Of a DNA stretch of 64,000 nucleotides, positions 11,049 to 21,480 are shown in pieces. Source of the stretch: Conus ventricosus (lineage: Eukaryota; Mollusca; Gastropoda; Neogastropoda; Conidae); NCBI GenBank assembly GCA_018398815.1, contig CM031604.1:61817968-61881967 (forward strand), in the 5' to 3' direction. Made by a program: the position numbers and the translations under genes. The notes below the pieces were generated by a model, which did not search any database, had not been told where the DNA came from, and worked only from the letters and a program-made list of their open reading frames with translations. Numbering within the stretch: the stretch's first letter is position 1; each line of letters starts with the position of its first letter.

Positions 11049-11600
11049 ATGCCCAGACCACACAGTCAGGGAGTGATTCGCCGACTCCTACAACAGGAGG
11101 CGAGACCGCAGTTAGAAGCGGATTCTAAGTCCCGTGGCAACAGTGGGACTCAAGAGAATGTTAGAGTGAAACGCACATGTTTTAAATGTGGGAGAGAGGG
11201 TCATATTGCCAAGGAATGTAGCGGAGTGCGAATACACTCAGTTGTTGCCGTTGATACAATTCAACAGGAAGGCAGGGTGCCACCACCAACTACTAGGGCA
11301 GAAGAAAACGGGAAGCTGGTGACCTGTTTGTTAGATACAGGACTGACTTTAGCGGCAATGGTAGAGCTCGGTTTTGTGAGAGAGACAGACTATACCGGGG
11401 AAACCACCTGCGTGCGATATGCAGATGGAAGAACTAATCGGCTACCTTTTGGCCCGTGTCAAAGTAGAGTCAGAGTTTGTCAGGAGTACTCTCACTGCAG
11501 CAGTACAAAAGAACCTTCCCTATCCAGCTTTGTTAGGGGGTAGGTATACCCTCCGAAGCCTAGCCAGGCTGCCAGTCAAGTGGGGAAAGCAAGGGCAGTG
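11049..11600 (+). pseudogene. Nucleocapsid zinc knuckle and retropepsin remnant
   Basis: CFKCGREGHIAKEC (~11179-11220) is a perfect CCHC knuckle (C-X2-C-X4-H-X4-C). About 40 codons on, VTCLLDTGLTLAAMVE gives the retropepsin DTG active site, then YTGETTCVRYADGRTNRLPF. The remainder (VKVESEFVRSTLTAAVQKN, ending in ALLGG) continues in the next frame, so there is a frameshift near 11450. The order knuckle-protease is that of Gypsy gag-pol. Nothing resembling RT follows. Confidence 0.75.
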
Positions 11601-11632
11601 AGGGGTAGGAAAGTGAACAGAACGCAGGTGGA

Positions 11633-11959
11633 GTGCACAGGCGCGCTAGCAGTAGAGCTAGTGTAGGCCATGAAGGTGGCCGTGGTGGTGGTGCAGTGGA
11701 CCATGAATTAGGTCGTAGTGGCGGTGCCGTAAGCCATGGAGGTGGCCGTAGTGGGGGTGCCGTGGGCCATGGTGGCCGTTGTGGTGGTTCAAAAAGTTGT
11801 TGGTGTTGCCGTGGTAGTCAGAAATGTAGGAGCCACGGTGGCGGACCTCAGGGTCAGGCCAAAATGAACCACAGAGTAACGGGAACCGGCAGCTGGGTTG
11901 GGACCAGGGAGGCAGTAAAAACGCATGGCAAGAAGGTCGAGGTGACCAGCTATCGTTAG
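11633..11959 (+). CDS. Gly/His-rich repeat ORF inside the LTR element
   Basis: A 108-codon open frame with a repeated ~15-residue pattern, roughly GHGGGRSGGAVSHGG, encoded by a ~45-bp imperfect tandem repeat at 11660-11800. It lies just after the protease remnant, where RT would be expected. No known domain fits. It may be a low-complexity linker of the non-autonomous element or only a minisatellite that happens to be open. Confidence 0.3.
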   Translation: MHRRASSRASVGHEGGRGGGAVDHELGRSGGAVSHGGGRSGGAVGHGGRCGGSKSCWCCRGSQKCRSHGGGPQGQAKMNHRVTGTGSWVGTREAVKTHGKKVEVTSYR

Positions 11960-12845
11960 AAAATGCCAAAGATAGTCAGCTCAAAGGAGCAGAAAAATCC
12001 AGTGTCAGAAAAGGGTAAAGTATATTATGGCTCATCAAGTAATGGGCATAGGCACTGAGTGGGATTCGAACCAAGGACGTTCCACACAGAAACAGAAAAA
12101 TCGGTTCGGATAAGATGAGTGAGGGATCATCTCTTAACATTTTGGAAAGAGGAGATGATCGTCGTTGCAGTGAATGGGTGCGACAGCCCAGTTCACGTGA
12201 TCTTGGAACAACAGACCCTGAGACAATGAAAGCAAAGGGGATGAATGCCAAGGAGATTTTGTCGAACAGGCTAGAGAGGATCGCGCAGATTTTCACGCGC
12301 TCCTTTAAGGACTAAAATGTGTGAAAGGTGTGCTGACTCTCATGTAAAGCCTGGAACGCGCGCGCAAACTATCTGCCCCAGGTACTATTGGCGAGCCACA
12401 AACGGCGGTCAAGATTGAGAGGGGCAGGAGTAGGTCAAGGGTTGGAGTAATGCCTCCTGGGGGTTTGCTGTTGTAGTGTGAACAACAGAAGCAGGACAAT
12501 GGTAGGAGCAATGCTTTCGGGGCTGCTGTGATTGTGGTGGTGGTGTGAGCAGTCATCTGTTACGGACAGCTACTGTGTAAATAATGTTGTGTTATTGATT
12601 TTGATTGCAGTATAGGGCGGGCTTGAGCTATGTTCATGTTTATTTCTCATTTTTGATTGATGGTTATCAGTTGATGTTGCTTGTGTTCATTGCCATTATG
12701 ATTGAGTGCATGCTCACGTGTTATGAGTTTTCATTTTTCTGGTTCATATCTATTTGCTTATGTTGTCTTGTTCACTGATCGGTAAAGTGTGAAACGGTCT
12801 TATTTTGTGACTTCATGATAAGTGGTTGATTTGCATTTTTGGGTG
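11960..12845 (+). other. Non-coding interior of the LTR element
   Basis: No pol homology in any frame. Short open frames at 12115-12315 (plus) and 12305-12556 (minus) have no recognisable domain. Confidence 0.5.
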
Positions 12846-13030
12846 TGAGAGCGTGTGTGGGGCCACACGCCTGAATTTGAATCTTGTGTTAGTAGCTTGT
12901 GGCCACACGCCCTGAATTTGATTTTGATGTTAAGTAGGCTGGGGCCACACACCTGAATTTGTATCTTGATTAGCAGAATAGGCCATTACTCCTGGATTTG
13001 ATCTTGTGTCAATCAGGGTTGTGCTATTAA
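12846..13030 (+). repeat. ~40-bp tandem repeat, 4 degenerate copies
   Basis: Four successive copies start GGCCACACGCC/GCCATTACTCC and continue TGAATTTGATCTTGTGT-like. It lies ~300 bp before the 3' LTR, in the region that replaces pol. Confidence 0.75.
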
Positions 13031-13325
13031 GAAGTGAATGGAATGATTAATTATCATGTATGGACATGTGATAGCTAACGTTATAGAGAGAGTTCTTGAT
13101 AATATGTTTAGCCAGTTTATCACTGGGTGATTCAATGGACTATCTGACTGATTTATTATTTTAATTGGATACATTATCCATGTTAGGATGTTGATGGAAG
13201 TGATGTCTTAAAGCATAGAGGTAGTACTGTTATACTGATCACATGCCATGAGTTTGTTTTATCCAATTTGAGAACATTCGTCCTTGAGGAAATGTTGATT
13301 GGAACAACATTCTTAGGTACGGGGG

Positions 13326-14933
13326 TGTCATGAGTCGGCGAAAGTTCTCGAGCATTTAGGAAAATTAAGGGTAGTTTTGCTGTTGTTTGAGAGCAAGTTC
13401 TGGGTTCTTCAAGTGTGCGAACTCAGGCATCACCAGAGGGGAAATACCCCGAGTCGTATATGTTGGAGGAGAGTTACTGGGAAGTGTTTCGCATGTCCGA
13501 GGGATAGGGACAAGTAGTGCCGACCTGCCGGTCCTGGGTACAGGAGTGTCCAGTCCGACATGGCTGGTATTCACTGGGTTCTCCAGTGGGCCTGAAGGAA
13601 GGCGATCGTGTCAGGTGGACGTCACGGGTAGGTGACCGTCAGCCTGCAGGCAGAGTACAGCGACCATTCAGTCATCCTTGTTCTGAGGAATGAATGGAAG
13701 GCTGCGGCCAATTGAGTGGTTTGCGCCTTGGTGTCTATAGAGGTAGTAAATACTTGAAGCAATCAGTCATGGCTGGTAGAGAAGTCCAGGCTGTTAGTAC
13801 AGTGAGTAGCTTCAGGGAATCGAACATGAGTTTGAATAGGAGGTTTTGCATTAACCACTTGGTACCCAGTCTTGGTTAGCACTAGCAGCTGTTGTGTGTG
13901 TGTATGTGTAGGTTACTAGTGATTCCATTGGTGGAATAAAAATAATTGGGAATTTATTGGTACAAATCGTGTGATGTGTGTGTGCCCCTGATTCCATTGG
14001 GATGAGCAGTTAAACTCGGGTTCTCTCTTGTTTGAGAATGATATAAGCTGCTTGGAAAACCAGGGAGTGTGTGACTCACTTAAGGGGAAAATGAACTCGC
14101 CCGTCTTGCTGAGGGCTCAAGAAATACAGCGTGAAGCAGAGGTTAGCTGTCGCCTCGTTGTATCCTGGGTGGGGACGTATGACAGTGGAGGTTGCTGTAG
14201 CCTCGGAGCCGACGACGAGAAGAATTGTCTCCCGTGTGGGGACGGTCGACAGCAAGACGTGTTAACCTGTTGGAGCCTAGACAGGGAGCTGCCAGACAAC
14301 GGTGGGGTGTTTGCAGCCAGAGAAGACCTGCTGTGGGAGAGGCCGACAGGAGCCCTTCCGTGGAGAGGGCGAAGTACGGTGGAATCCTGGAGGGCTGGTG
14401 TGAGGGTGCGACTCAAGCTACGTTGCCAGTGTCCCCAACTGGGATTTGGCCAATCGGGAGGACACAACGGGTGTGGCAGCTTCAGCTCGTAGTCGCACAG
14501 TGTGATGAGTGAAAACTGACAGTCAACCAAGGAAGCTGGCAAGTTCGGACGTTTTATTTGTTCTTAAGGTTATAAGTGTGCAACAGAATAGTGGAATATT
14601 GTCTTCCTGGCTAGTAAGAATTAACTGAAGGAAGGGGATGCGATTTATGAAATTGTCTGTATGATGTTTACATTGTTGTATGATACAGATAAGTGTGTTG
14701 TAGTGACAGGTGGGGGCTCGGTGTCAAGTTAAATAAAAGTTGATTATTTTCTGTGAAATGTTATTGGTTTTCCGTCACTTTTGTGCGGGCCCGATGTGAG
14801 TGACAGAGTGCGTGTGCCTATGCGGGAGCGCATTTTGGTTGTGAAAGCGTATATACTTCTGTCTATAACCCCTGCATCCCCGAATATGATAATCATATTT
14901 TAATTAACGAGGGGGAGCGTCGGAGACCCGTCA
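13326..14933 (+). repeat. 3' LTR
   Basis: Direct copy of 8005-9614, preceded by a G5 stretch in place of a polypurine tract. It carries AATAAA at ~14730. It ends CCGTCA and then passes into unrelated sequence, whereas the 5' copy passes into the primer site. Confidence 0.93.
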
Positions 14934-16567
14934 CATATTTGCTTCTGTCCGTCTTTGTGTTTGTCTTTTGATCTCCTTGCACCTTGGGTGGATCCTCAAG
15001 TGTTGGCTCAAGATTGTCCCCTACATTTTATACTGTTGCATAATGTCATAGTTTTTCAGCAACTTTTTTTCTCCCCACGCTTTCCTTTGGTTTCATTATA
15101 CCCTTTGCTGGCTGCTTTGGGGTGCTGTTGGATTCTTTTTTTTTTTTAACCTTGGTAGTGAGAACACCACGGTATTGTGGACTGTGGTGTGTTTCTATTT
15201 GACGCCAGGAGCACAGACACAATCAGCCGTGTCTCCATGATGAGTTCCGATCCAACAGAGTCGGGAAAATAGAGATACTAGCAGGCAAGATCCAAGTTTG
15301 AGCAGAAGCTTTAACAGCTCAGGTTTGAGCAAACCTAGCCTCGTAAAGCGAACAGTCATATTTCGCCACGGCGTTAGCGTTCAAATCTTTGCCAAGTCAA
15401 TACTAGGAAGTCAGTTGAGCTGTTGGCCTACGCTTGGTTTTCCCACTATTTGATTGTTCGTCTTTGTATTTGTTTGGCTTAATTCAAGTTTAAAAGGCTG
15501 TTTCCAGTCTTAATAAAAGTTACTCTGTGTTAGGTTTTCTTATGGGAGCAAAGTGAACCCAACTTGTTTCGTTTACTCTGGTTCGAAAAATTCGAACACA
15601 GACTTGAGAACTGCACAGCTTGAATCTGAATTGGTGCGTAAAGTTCGAGGCATCCGCTGCACTAAACACCGAGTGATGTAAGCGGTTAATACGGTTTTGT
15701 TGCATCTTCAGGGTCAATACTGAAGTCTACGGCATATATTCCACTCAGTATCAACGCATATTGCCTCTTTGCTTAAGTCTGTTCGCTACGATTTTTTTTT
15801 TCCAGCACTTCGCGGTCATTACAGTTTCTTAATACGAATCACTGGCATTCGTGCTCCTCTGCAAGAAGAGGCCAGAATGAAAATTTACGAATCTACAATG
15901 TCTGCGAAGCTGAAAAGCGCGCGTCTGTGGGCGAAGCGTCCCACACTCAGGCACAACACTGATGGTCTGTGTGCGAGAGAGAGGGGTGTGGGGCGCTAAA
16001 CTGGGAATGACGACTTGACGCTTACTTTTAAAGTACCTGGTCCAACAACAGTGCAGGTGGCTCTTCAGGCAAAGATCTTAAATCCTCTGCACCTGCTAAA
16101 GTAATATCATTTACTGTCATGTGTGTTGTGGGCTGGTGAAGAGGGTACCCAAGAAGGTATTGAAGTGTCTTGCAACCGCTCGTGAGACCTCGGCTTCGGC
16201 CGAACTGGAGTGTGTTACACACACGTCAATGACACCCACAACAAATCCTTACCCGTTCTGTTGTTGTACATCCCACTGTGCCTCGGAGGCAGAGAGGAGA
16301 GTGACAGAGGAGGATGAGGTGTTTGGGGTTGGGACGGGGGTGAGAGCAATTAGCGCTGGAAATGAAGGGACAGAAGAGTGGTGTTGAGGGGGTAAATCCT
16401 AACTTCCAGCTGACATTCATCACTTTTTATTTATTTATTTATTTATTTTTTTATTTTTTTTTATACTTACATTCGGGATTTGTCCTTGTTTCCGTAAAAA
16501 AACGTTATGACTTCGCCTATGATTTATCTTTCTCTTGTTTCTAAATCTGAATATGTGACTATGTTAT
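14934..16567. other. Non-coding; unassigned minus-strand ORF
   Basis: No gene recognised. It holds a T-rich tract (16425-16465), a short inverted repeat GTTCGAA-AAA-TTCGAAC near 15575-15595 and an open minus frame at 16028-16222 with LPEEPPALLLDQ that I cannot place. Confidence 0.5.
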
Positions 16568-16672
16568 CTAAAAAAATCACACACACACATACAACGCACA
16601 CATACGCACGCACGCAGTGCGTGTGTGTATGTGCGTGCGTAGTGTGTGTGTGGTGTGTGTGTGTGTGTGTGG
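16568..16672. repeat. (CA)n facing (GT)n, alternating purine-pyrimidine
   Basis: An ACACAC...GCACGCACGC block runs into GTGCGTGTGTG...GTGTGTG, so the two halves are partly reverse complementary around ~16618. The whole 105 bp alternates purine and pyrimidine almost perfectly. Confidence 0.85.
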
Positions 16673-18054
16673 AATGGCGGCCAGCTACTACACCACAGTG
16701 ATTATTCATGTAACTTTCCATGGAAAGAACCTAGAAAACTGTTCAATTTCTTGAGATCCATCGTGTAACAACTGCGAGGGTAAAAAAAAAAAAAATTAAG
16801 AATAGCACAAAGTCAGTACAATCCACACTGAAATTTCAATTTCTTCTATGGTTGTTTTAGGAAACACAATGGATGTTCGGGGTGACAGGGGATGGGGAGT
16901 GGGGGCTAATCTCGGGAGGGGATGGTGGTGGCACTTTTCCTTCAGATACTGGTTGTTTTCTGGAGGAAAAATGGCCTTTCTCTTTTCCGGATGAAAGTCA
17001 TACTTTCATGAAGAAAATTACTTTTTTTCGGGGGGAAGGGGGGGGGGGGGTACCTATTTGGGGGGAAGCAATGGCCGTTTTCGGGAAGCGACCTGCTATT
17101 TTCAGGAGGAAAGTGGTTGTTTTCGGTAAGAAACGGCAGCTTTGATGAGAAGATGACTGTTTTCAAGGGGAGGGGGGGAAATGGGGAAGGGGGGGGGGGG
17201 ATAGTGTGCGTTTCGGAAGAAGTAACGTCCCATACAGGAGGGATAAAAAGTTAATACATAAGGATCGGTGTTCACAATGTCAACCAACAGAGTGGGAAGA
17301 GGTGGGACAGATCAAACGCTACACTGACACCACAACAACGACAAATCAGAAATCACTGTAGGCCTGCTTCTCTACATTTCACCCGAGACAAACCAACGGC
17401 TTTGGAGAGTGTTAATCCCGATCATGTCAAGGCCGTTACTATTTATGGTGCGTTGAACAGTAATGGCGGCACCAAGCTTAAACGACAGCAACAATCTTGT
17501 TTGAACGAAGTTAAAGTGAATTTTTGAAAGGAAAGAAGCTGAATTAAAGATTAGGCAGTTTTAAAAGCCGTCTGTCGTTTTCCTCTCTTTCCTCCCATCC
17601 CCTCTCCCCGCTCCCCCCTCCCCACCCCACTCATCCTCCCCCACTCTCTCTCTCTCTTATCAACTTCTACCTCTCCCTCTGTGTGTGTGACTAACATGAC
17701 TTTCATGAAGCCTTCGTGTGTCTTGTTCCCTCGAGGGTCCCCTATTTACACTCGGCGTCTATTGTGGTGATTTGGTAGCCTACTTGTGAGTGTTGAAGCT
17801 GACCGTAACGCCTTGCGGACACGTTCAATTGGTTCTTTGTCTAGCTTGAAACAGGGACCGTAGGTGGACATCACCATGTCTGCGAAGAAACACGGACACG
17901 CCACCTGTAGGCCTAATACGTTCGTGTCTCTGTTCCCTACCCCTCCCCCACCCCGTCCCCTCATTCTTCGCACAATCCTATCCTTCCCCGCTTCTTTCCT
18001 CCCTCTTCCCCTCCATCCTTACCCAAACCGTCCCCCCATTCCTATTTCCACCCG

Positions 18055-18057
<3 letters not shown>
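16673..18057. other. G-rich and C-rich non-coding spacer
   Basis: G-runs occur at 17030-17050 and 17160-17200 within a degenerate TTTTCGGG-AAGAAA repeat (16960-17160). A C/T-rich block is at 17580-17660. A minus open frame at 17746-17973 shows no known domain. Confidence 0.5.
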
Positions 18058-18088
<31 letters not shown>

Positions 18089-18196
18089 TACAACTGCCAA
18101 AAAATCGCACGTGTAATTCACTATCTTTTACGTGTAAAATTTTTTCTTTCCCTTTCTTTTGTTTTTCCTTTTATTTTTCTCATTAATTGTTCTCTT

Positions 18197-18260
<64 letters not shown>

Positions 18261-18265
18261 CTCTC
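18058..18265. repeat. (GT)15 and (TC)n microsatellites
   Basis: (GT)n at 18058-18087 and an interrupted (TC)n at 18200-18265, separated by T-rich sequence. Confidence 0.9.
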
Positions 18266-18369
18266 TTCTCTCCTCTCATTTTACTTTTTCTTTTTTTTTT
18301 CAATTCTGTATCTTATTTTAGTTCTAGCCACTTTTTACATGTTTCTTTTGTTGCCTCATCTTATTTTGC

Positions 18370-18471
18370 ATTGTTGACCCTACTAAGGGCGAGGAATGGA
18401 TGTAAAAACAAAAGCACATCAGTGCTTATCTATTATCCTCGTAAATAAAGAATTTTGCCTTTGTCTTGTCT

Positions 18472-18502
<31 letters not shown>
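18370..18502 (+). mobile_element. Retroposon 3' end with (TTGTC)n and (TC)n tail
   Basis: GGGCGAGGAATGGATGTAAA then GCACATCAGTGCTTAT, AATAAAG and a TTGTC-rich tail running into (TC)n at 18476-18502. This arrangement is typical of 3' UTRs of invertebrate LINEs and their SINE partners. No coding part is seen upstream. Confidence 0.4.
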
Positions 18503-18505
<3 letters not shown>

Positions 18506-18888
18506 AAGAAATCCAAGTAGTGAATTGGTGGAAGCTTGAGCTCTCTAGCGACCCATTCTAATTTCATTACATTTATTCATTTATTGGCCATTTTATTGTA
18601 CACGTATCCCAGATCTCACGGCTTAGCCAGATGCGATATTGCGGAGTACTGTTGATTGAAAAGTCCACAAGTATTTCTAAACACCTTATGTCCTGTCGCA
18701 AAACATAGCATCTGTGGTGTAACGTGTTTGGACTGGTCAAGACGTAAACAATTGAAGAGTTTATTAGCGTTTGATGGACAAAGGACGGCCGAAAAATCCC
18801 CAACATGCATCAGATCAGGAAACTGATTGACGGTGGCCATGCCAGGCAATGAAAAAGAACTGCACTTATCTATATCTTCCTACATAAT
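18503..18888. other. Non-coding spacer, minus open frames
   Basis: Two overlapping minus-strand open frames (18573-18849) have no recognised domain or splice context. Nothing else is seen. Confidence 0.4.
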
Positions 18889-18947
18889 GTGTGTGTGTGT
18901 GTGTGTGTGTGTTTTGTGTGTGTGTGGTGTGTGTGTGTGTGTGTGAT

Positions 18948-19006
<59 letters not shown>

Positions 19007-19117
19007 TATCTCTGTATATCTATCTTGTTATCTGTCTATCGGTCAGTCTGTTTATCTATCTATGCATCCATTCATCCATCCATCTATCCATCCCTCTATC
19101 TATCTATCTATCAATCG

Positions 19118-19177
<60 letters not shown>

Positions 19178-19408
19178 TATGTACTAAAAGATCACATATG
19201 TGCGTGCACATAGGCCTACACACTACAGTGCAATGTACAAACATTCGTCCGTACAAACACACACACACACACGCGTGCGTGCGCGCGCGCGCGAGCGCAC
19301 GCACGCACGCACGCACGCCACCACAACACACACACACACACACACACACTTAATGCACATTTACGCACAGACAGGCGCGCGCGTGCGCACGCACGCACGC
19401 ACGCACAC

Positions 19409-19479
<71 letters not shown>
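18889..19479. repeat. Compound microsatellite cluster
   Basis: In order: (GT)n 18889-18944, (GA)n 18954-19003, degenerate (ATCT)n 19015-19112, (GT)27 19119-19172, (CA)n/(CG)n blocks 19258-19345 and (GCAC)n then (CA)n 19380-19478. Every long open frame across this block is repeat translation. Confidence 0.95.
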
Positions 19480-19482
<3 letters not shown>

Positions 19483-19892
19483 AGCCTAATCAGCCAACAC
19501 CCAGAACTACCGCACCATATATCGCCGGGAACTGCCTTATCGATGTTTTCGTTTGCTCCACAATGTCAGAAATAGACAAATGTGGCACAAGCACGTGTCT
19601 AGAACACATGGAGGACTTACATGTAGTTCCACGAGTCACGCGTCATGCCAGTATCTGCGACCACTATAAGAGAGCCTGGCCATCTGGACGTTGCCTACTT
19701 CTCTCCGACATCTGAGCTGCCGTGACATTTGGACGGTGAACCCACTAAATAACACTAAAAAGTGTAGGAGAAAAACAAACAATACTGTTTGAGTTTGCTG
19801 ACCTCCGAAACGAACTACAAAAGGCAATTAATCAAAACAAAAGGTACCGTGGATGCCTTAATTCGGCTGACATGTGTTCAATCGGTATGAGC

Positions 19893-19897
<5 letters not shown>
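19480..19897. other. Non-coding spacer
   Basis: A plus-strand frame reads MSEIDKCGTSTCLEHMEDLH (19564 onward) to a stop at ~19715. I do not recognise it and see no confident splice sites. Confidence 0.35.

Positions 19898-19946
<49 letters not shown>
19898..19946. repeat. (AT)n microsatellite
   Basis: About 24 AT/TA dinucleotides. It borders the 3' side of the Tc1 copy. Tc1 elements insert at TA, so this is a likely target context. Confidence 0.95.
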
Positions 19947-19952
<6 letters not shown>

Positions 19953-20145
19953 ACTGACTTCCATAAAAACGCGAAAACAAAACAAGCTGAAGGTTGGGGG
20001 TGAATTTTATTGGTCACAATTGTACAGAGTGGAAGCGAGAATTCAACGTGATTTGATTCATTACACCGGTAATGTGTGAAAATGTCATCAGCAATATGTC
20101 TTTGTGTGGAAAATCCAAGGTCACGTGACAAACCAGCTTGAGGTC

Positions 20146-20996
20146 CTAATACCGTGTGTGGCCACCATTTGCATGGACAACTGCTTGACACCTGCGGTTC
20201 ATTGAGTGGACCAGGTGGTTGATGCGTCCCCTTGGCACACCAGCCCACACATGGACGATGGCCTGGTGAAGTTGAGCCGCTGTTGATGTTCGTGGACGCA
20301 GGAGGTCCAACGTCTGCCAAGTTCATCCCAAAAATGTTCTATTGGGTTTAAATCGGGACTGAGGGCTGGCCAGGGCAGCACATTGACGTTGTTATGCTGA
20401 AGAAATTGCTGGGTGGCCCTGGCGGTGTGTGGTCTTGCATTGTCCTGTTGGAATGTCCAGTTTGGGTATTGCACAAAAAAAGGATCGCCATGGGGTCTGA
20501 GCACCTGGTTGATGTAGCGCTGTGCATTGACACCCTGTCCGCGACCAGGACCAATGTTCTGAAAGATGACTGGTCCTATGGCGTGGTTAATGCCAATTGC
20601 ACCCCATATCATAACGTTCGGGCCTCCCCAGGGGTTCCGCTCTACCACACAGGAGTCAGCATAGCGTTTACCAGGTCGACGCCATATTCTGACACGACCG
20701 TCAGCCATGTCAATACAAAAACGGCTCTCATCTGAGAACAGTATGCGTCCCCACTGCTGCCTGCGCCAGTTGATTCGGGCTTGTGCCCACTGCAGCCTGT
20801 CCTGCCGGTGTCTTGGTGTCAGTACCGGACCTCTGTGAGGACGCCTACATGCCAGCCCGTTCTCCTGAAGATGCCGCTGCATAGTGTTGAGGCTGATTCG
20901 TTGCTGGAGATTCCCAGGCACCTGTCGAGCAGTGTTAGCGGCTGTTTGCCGCCTGTCCCGCAGATGGGTTCGAACAAGATGGCGATCCTCTCTTTG
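20146..20996 (-). pseudogene. Tc1/mariner transposase, DD34E, truncated and frameshifted
   Basis: The minus strand encodes a Tc1-family transposase. The catalytic triad is visible: LFSDESRF, QQDNARPHTA and SPDLNPIEHFWDELG, with exactly 34 residues between the second Asp and the Glu. Upstream ISLNTMQRHLQENGL...RPHRGP is the end of the DNA-binding paired-like region. After LGRR the frame shifts twice; the typical C-terminus NRRCQAVV...GGHTRY and stop are in another frame, ending at 20146. The N-terminal part is missing: the reading frame runs straight into a (GA)n tract at 20996-21023. Terminal inverted repeats were not identified. A dead copy. Confidence 0.85.
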
Positions 20997-21190
20997 TGAG
21001 AGAGAGAGAGAGAGAGAGAGAGAACGAGAGTGTGTGCGTGTGTGCACTGTACGCTGAATTTTGTGTGTACATGTAATGCCGAATTATCGAAGGCAATGCC
21101 TCATATTTCATCCATCTATTCATATTTAAAAGGAATGTTGCTGTGCACACACACACACACACACGCACACACACCTCTCTCTCTCTCTCT
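20997..21190. repeat. (GA)n and (CA)n/(CT)n microsatellites
   Basis: (GA)n at 20997-21023 abuts the transposase remnant. (CA)n at 21147-21172 is followed by (CT)n to 21190. Confidence 0.9.
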
Positions 21191-21480
21191 GATGAACTTT
21201 ACTCGTCTTCAAGGTACGTGTTTACACGTCGTTGGGGCGTTGTCAAAGCGATCAAGTCATCTTCCCCACCCTCCCCTCCACAGATAGGACAGATTACATT
21301 TGCATATGTAAATTTACTGTGGTTGCTGTCTTCGCCATATTGTGTCCTTGCCTGCCTTCAAGAAGCGCGGTCCTCGTCGTGTTTTCAACAATAATTATTC
21401 TGAACCTTGTCATACGTCTCTACAAGTCAAACGATGTACAGACGTCTTCGACCATCATCACGTGTCTTACTTCTTGTCGT
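21191..21480. other. Non-coding spacer
   Basis: Nothing recognisable. The minisatellite texture begins gradually after about 21450. Confidence 0.4.

Larger units (their letters stand above)
8005..14933 (+). mobile_element. Gypsy/GMR1-like LTR retrotransposon, gag-protease only
   Basis: Two direct repeats of ~1.61 kb (8005-9614 and 13326-14933), each beginning TGTCATG and ending CCGTCA, bound a 3.7-kb interior. A tRNA-Pro-like primer site follows the first LTR and GGGGG precedes the second. The interior carries gag (SAP-like N-terminus, charged spacer, SCAN-like capsid, CCHC knuckle) and a retropepsin remnant, then about 1.7 kb with no recognisable RT, RNase H or integrase. A full autonomous Gypsy element would need roughly 3 kb more of pol, so this copy is a deletion derivative or a non-autonomous gag-pro lineage. 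A TATTT lies just outside the 5' LTR and CATATTT outside the 3' LTR, an imperfect target duplication at best. Confidence 0.9.

Noticed and set aside
14028..14492. 154-codon frame in the 3' LTR (and 8752-9081 in the 5' LTR)
   Set aside because: Present in both LTRs because the LTRs are copies. No domain, and the frame is broken by indels between copies.
19120..19715. Open frames of 77-171 codons rich in Thr-His or Val-Cys
   Set aside because: (CA)n/(GT)n translation.
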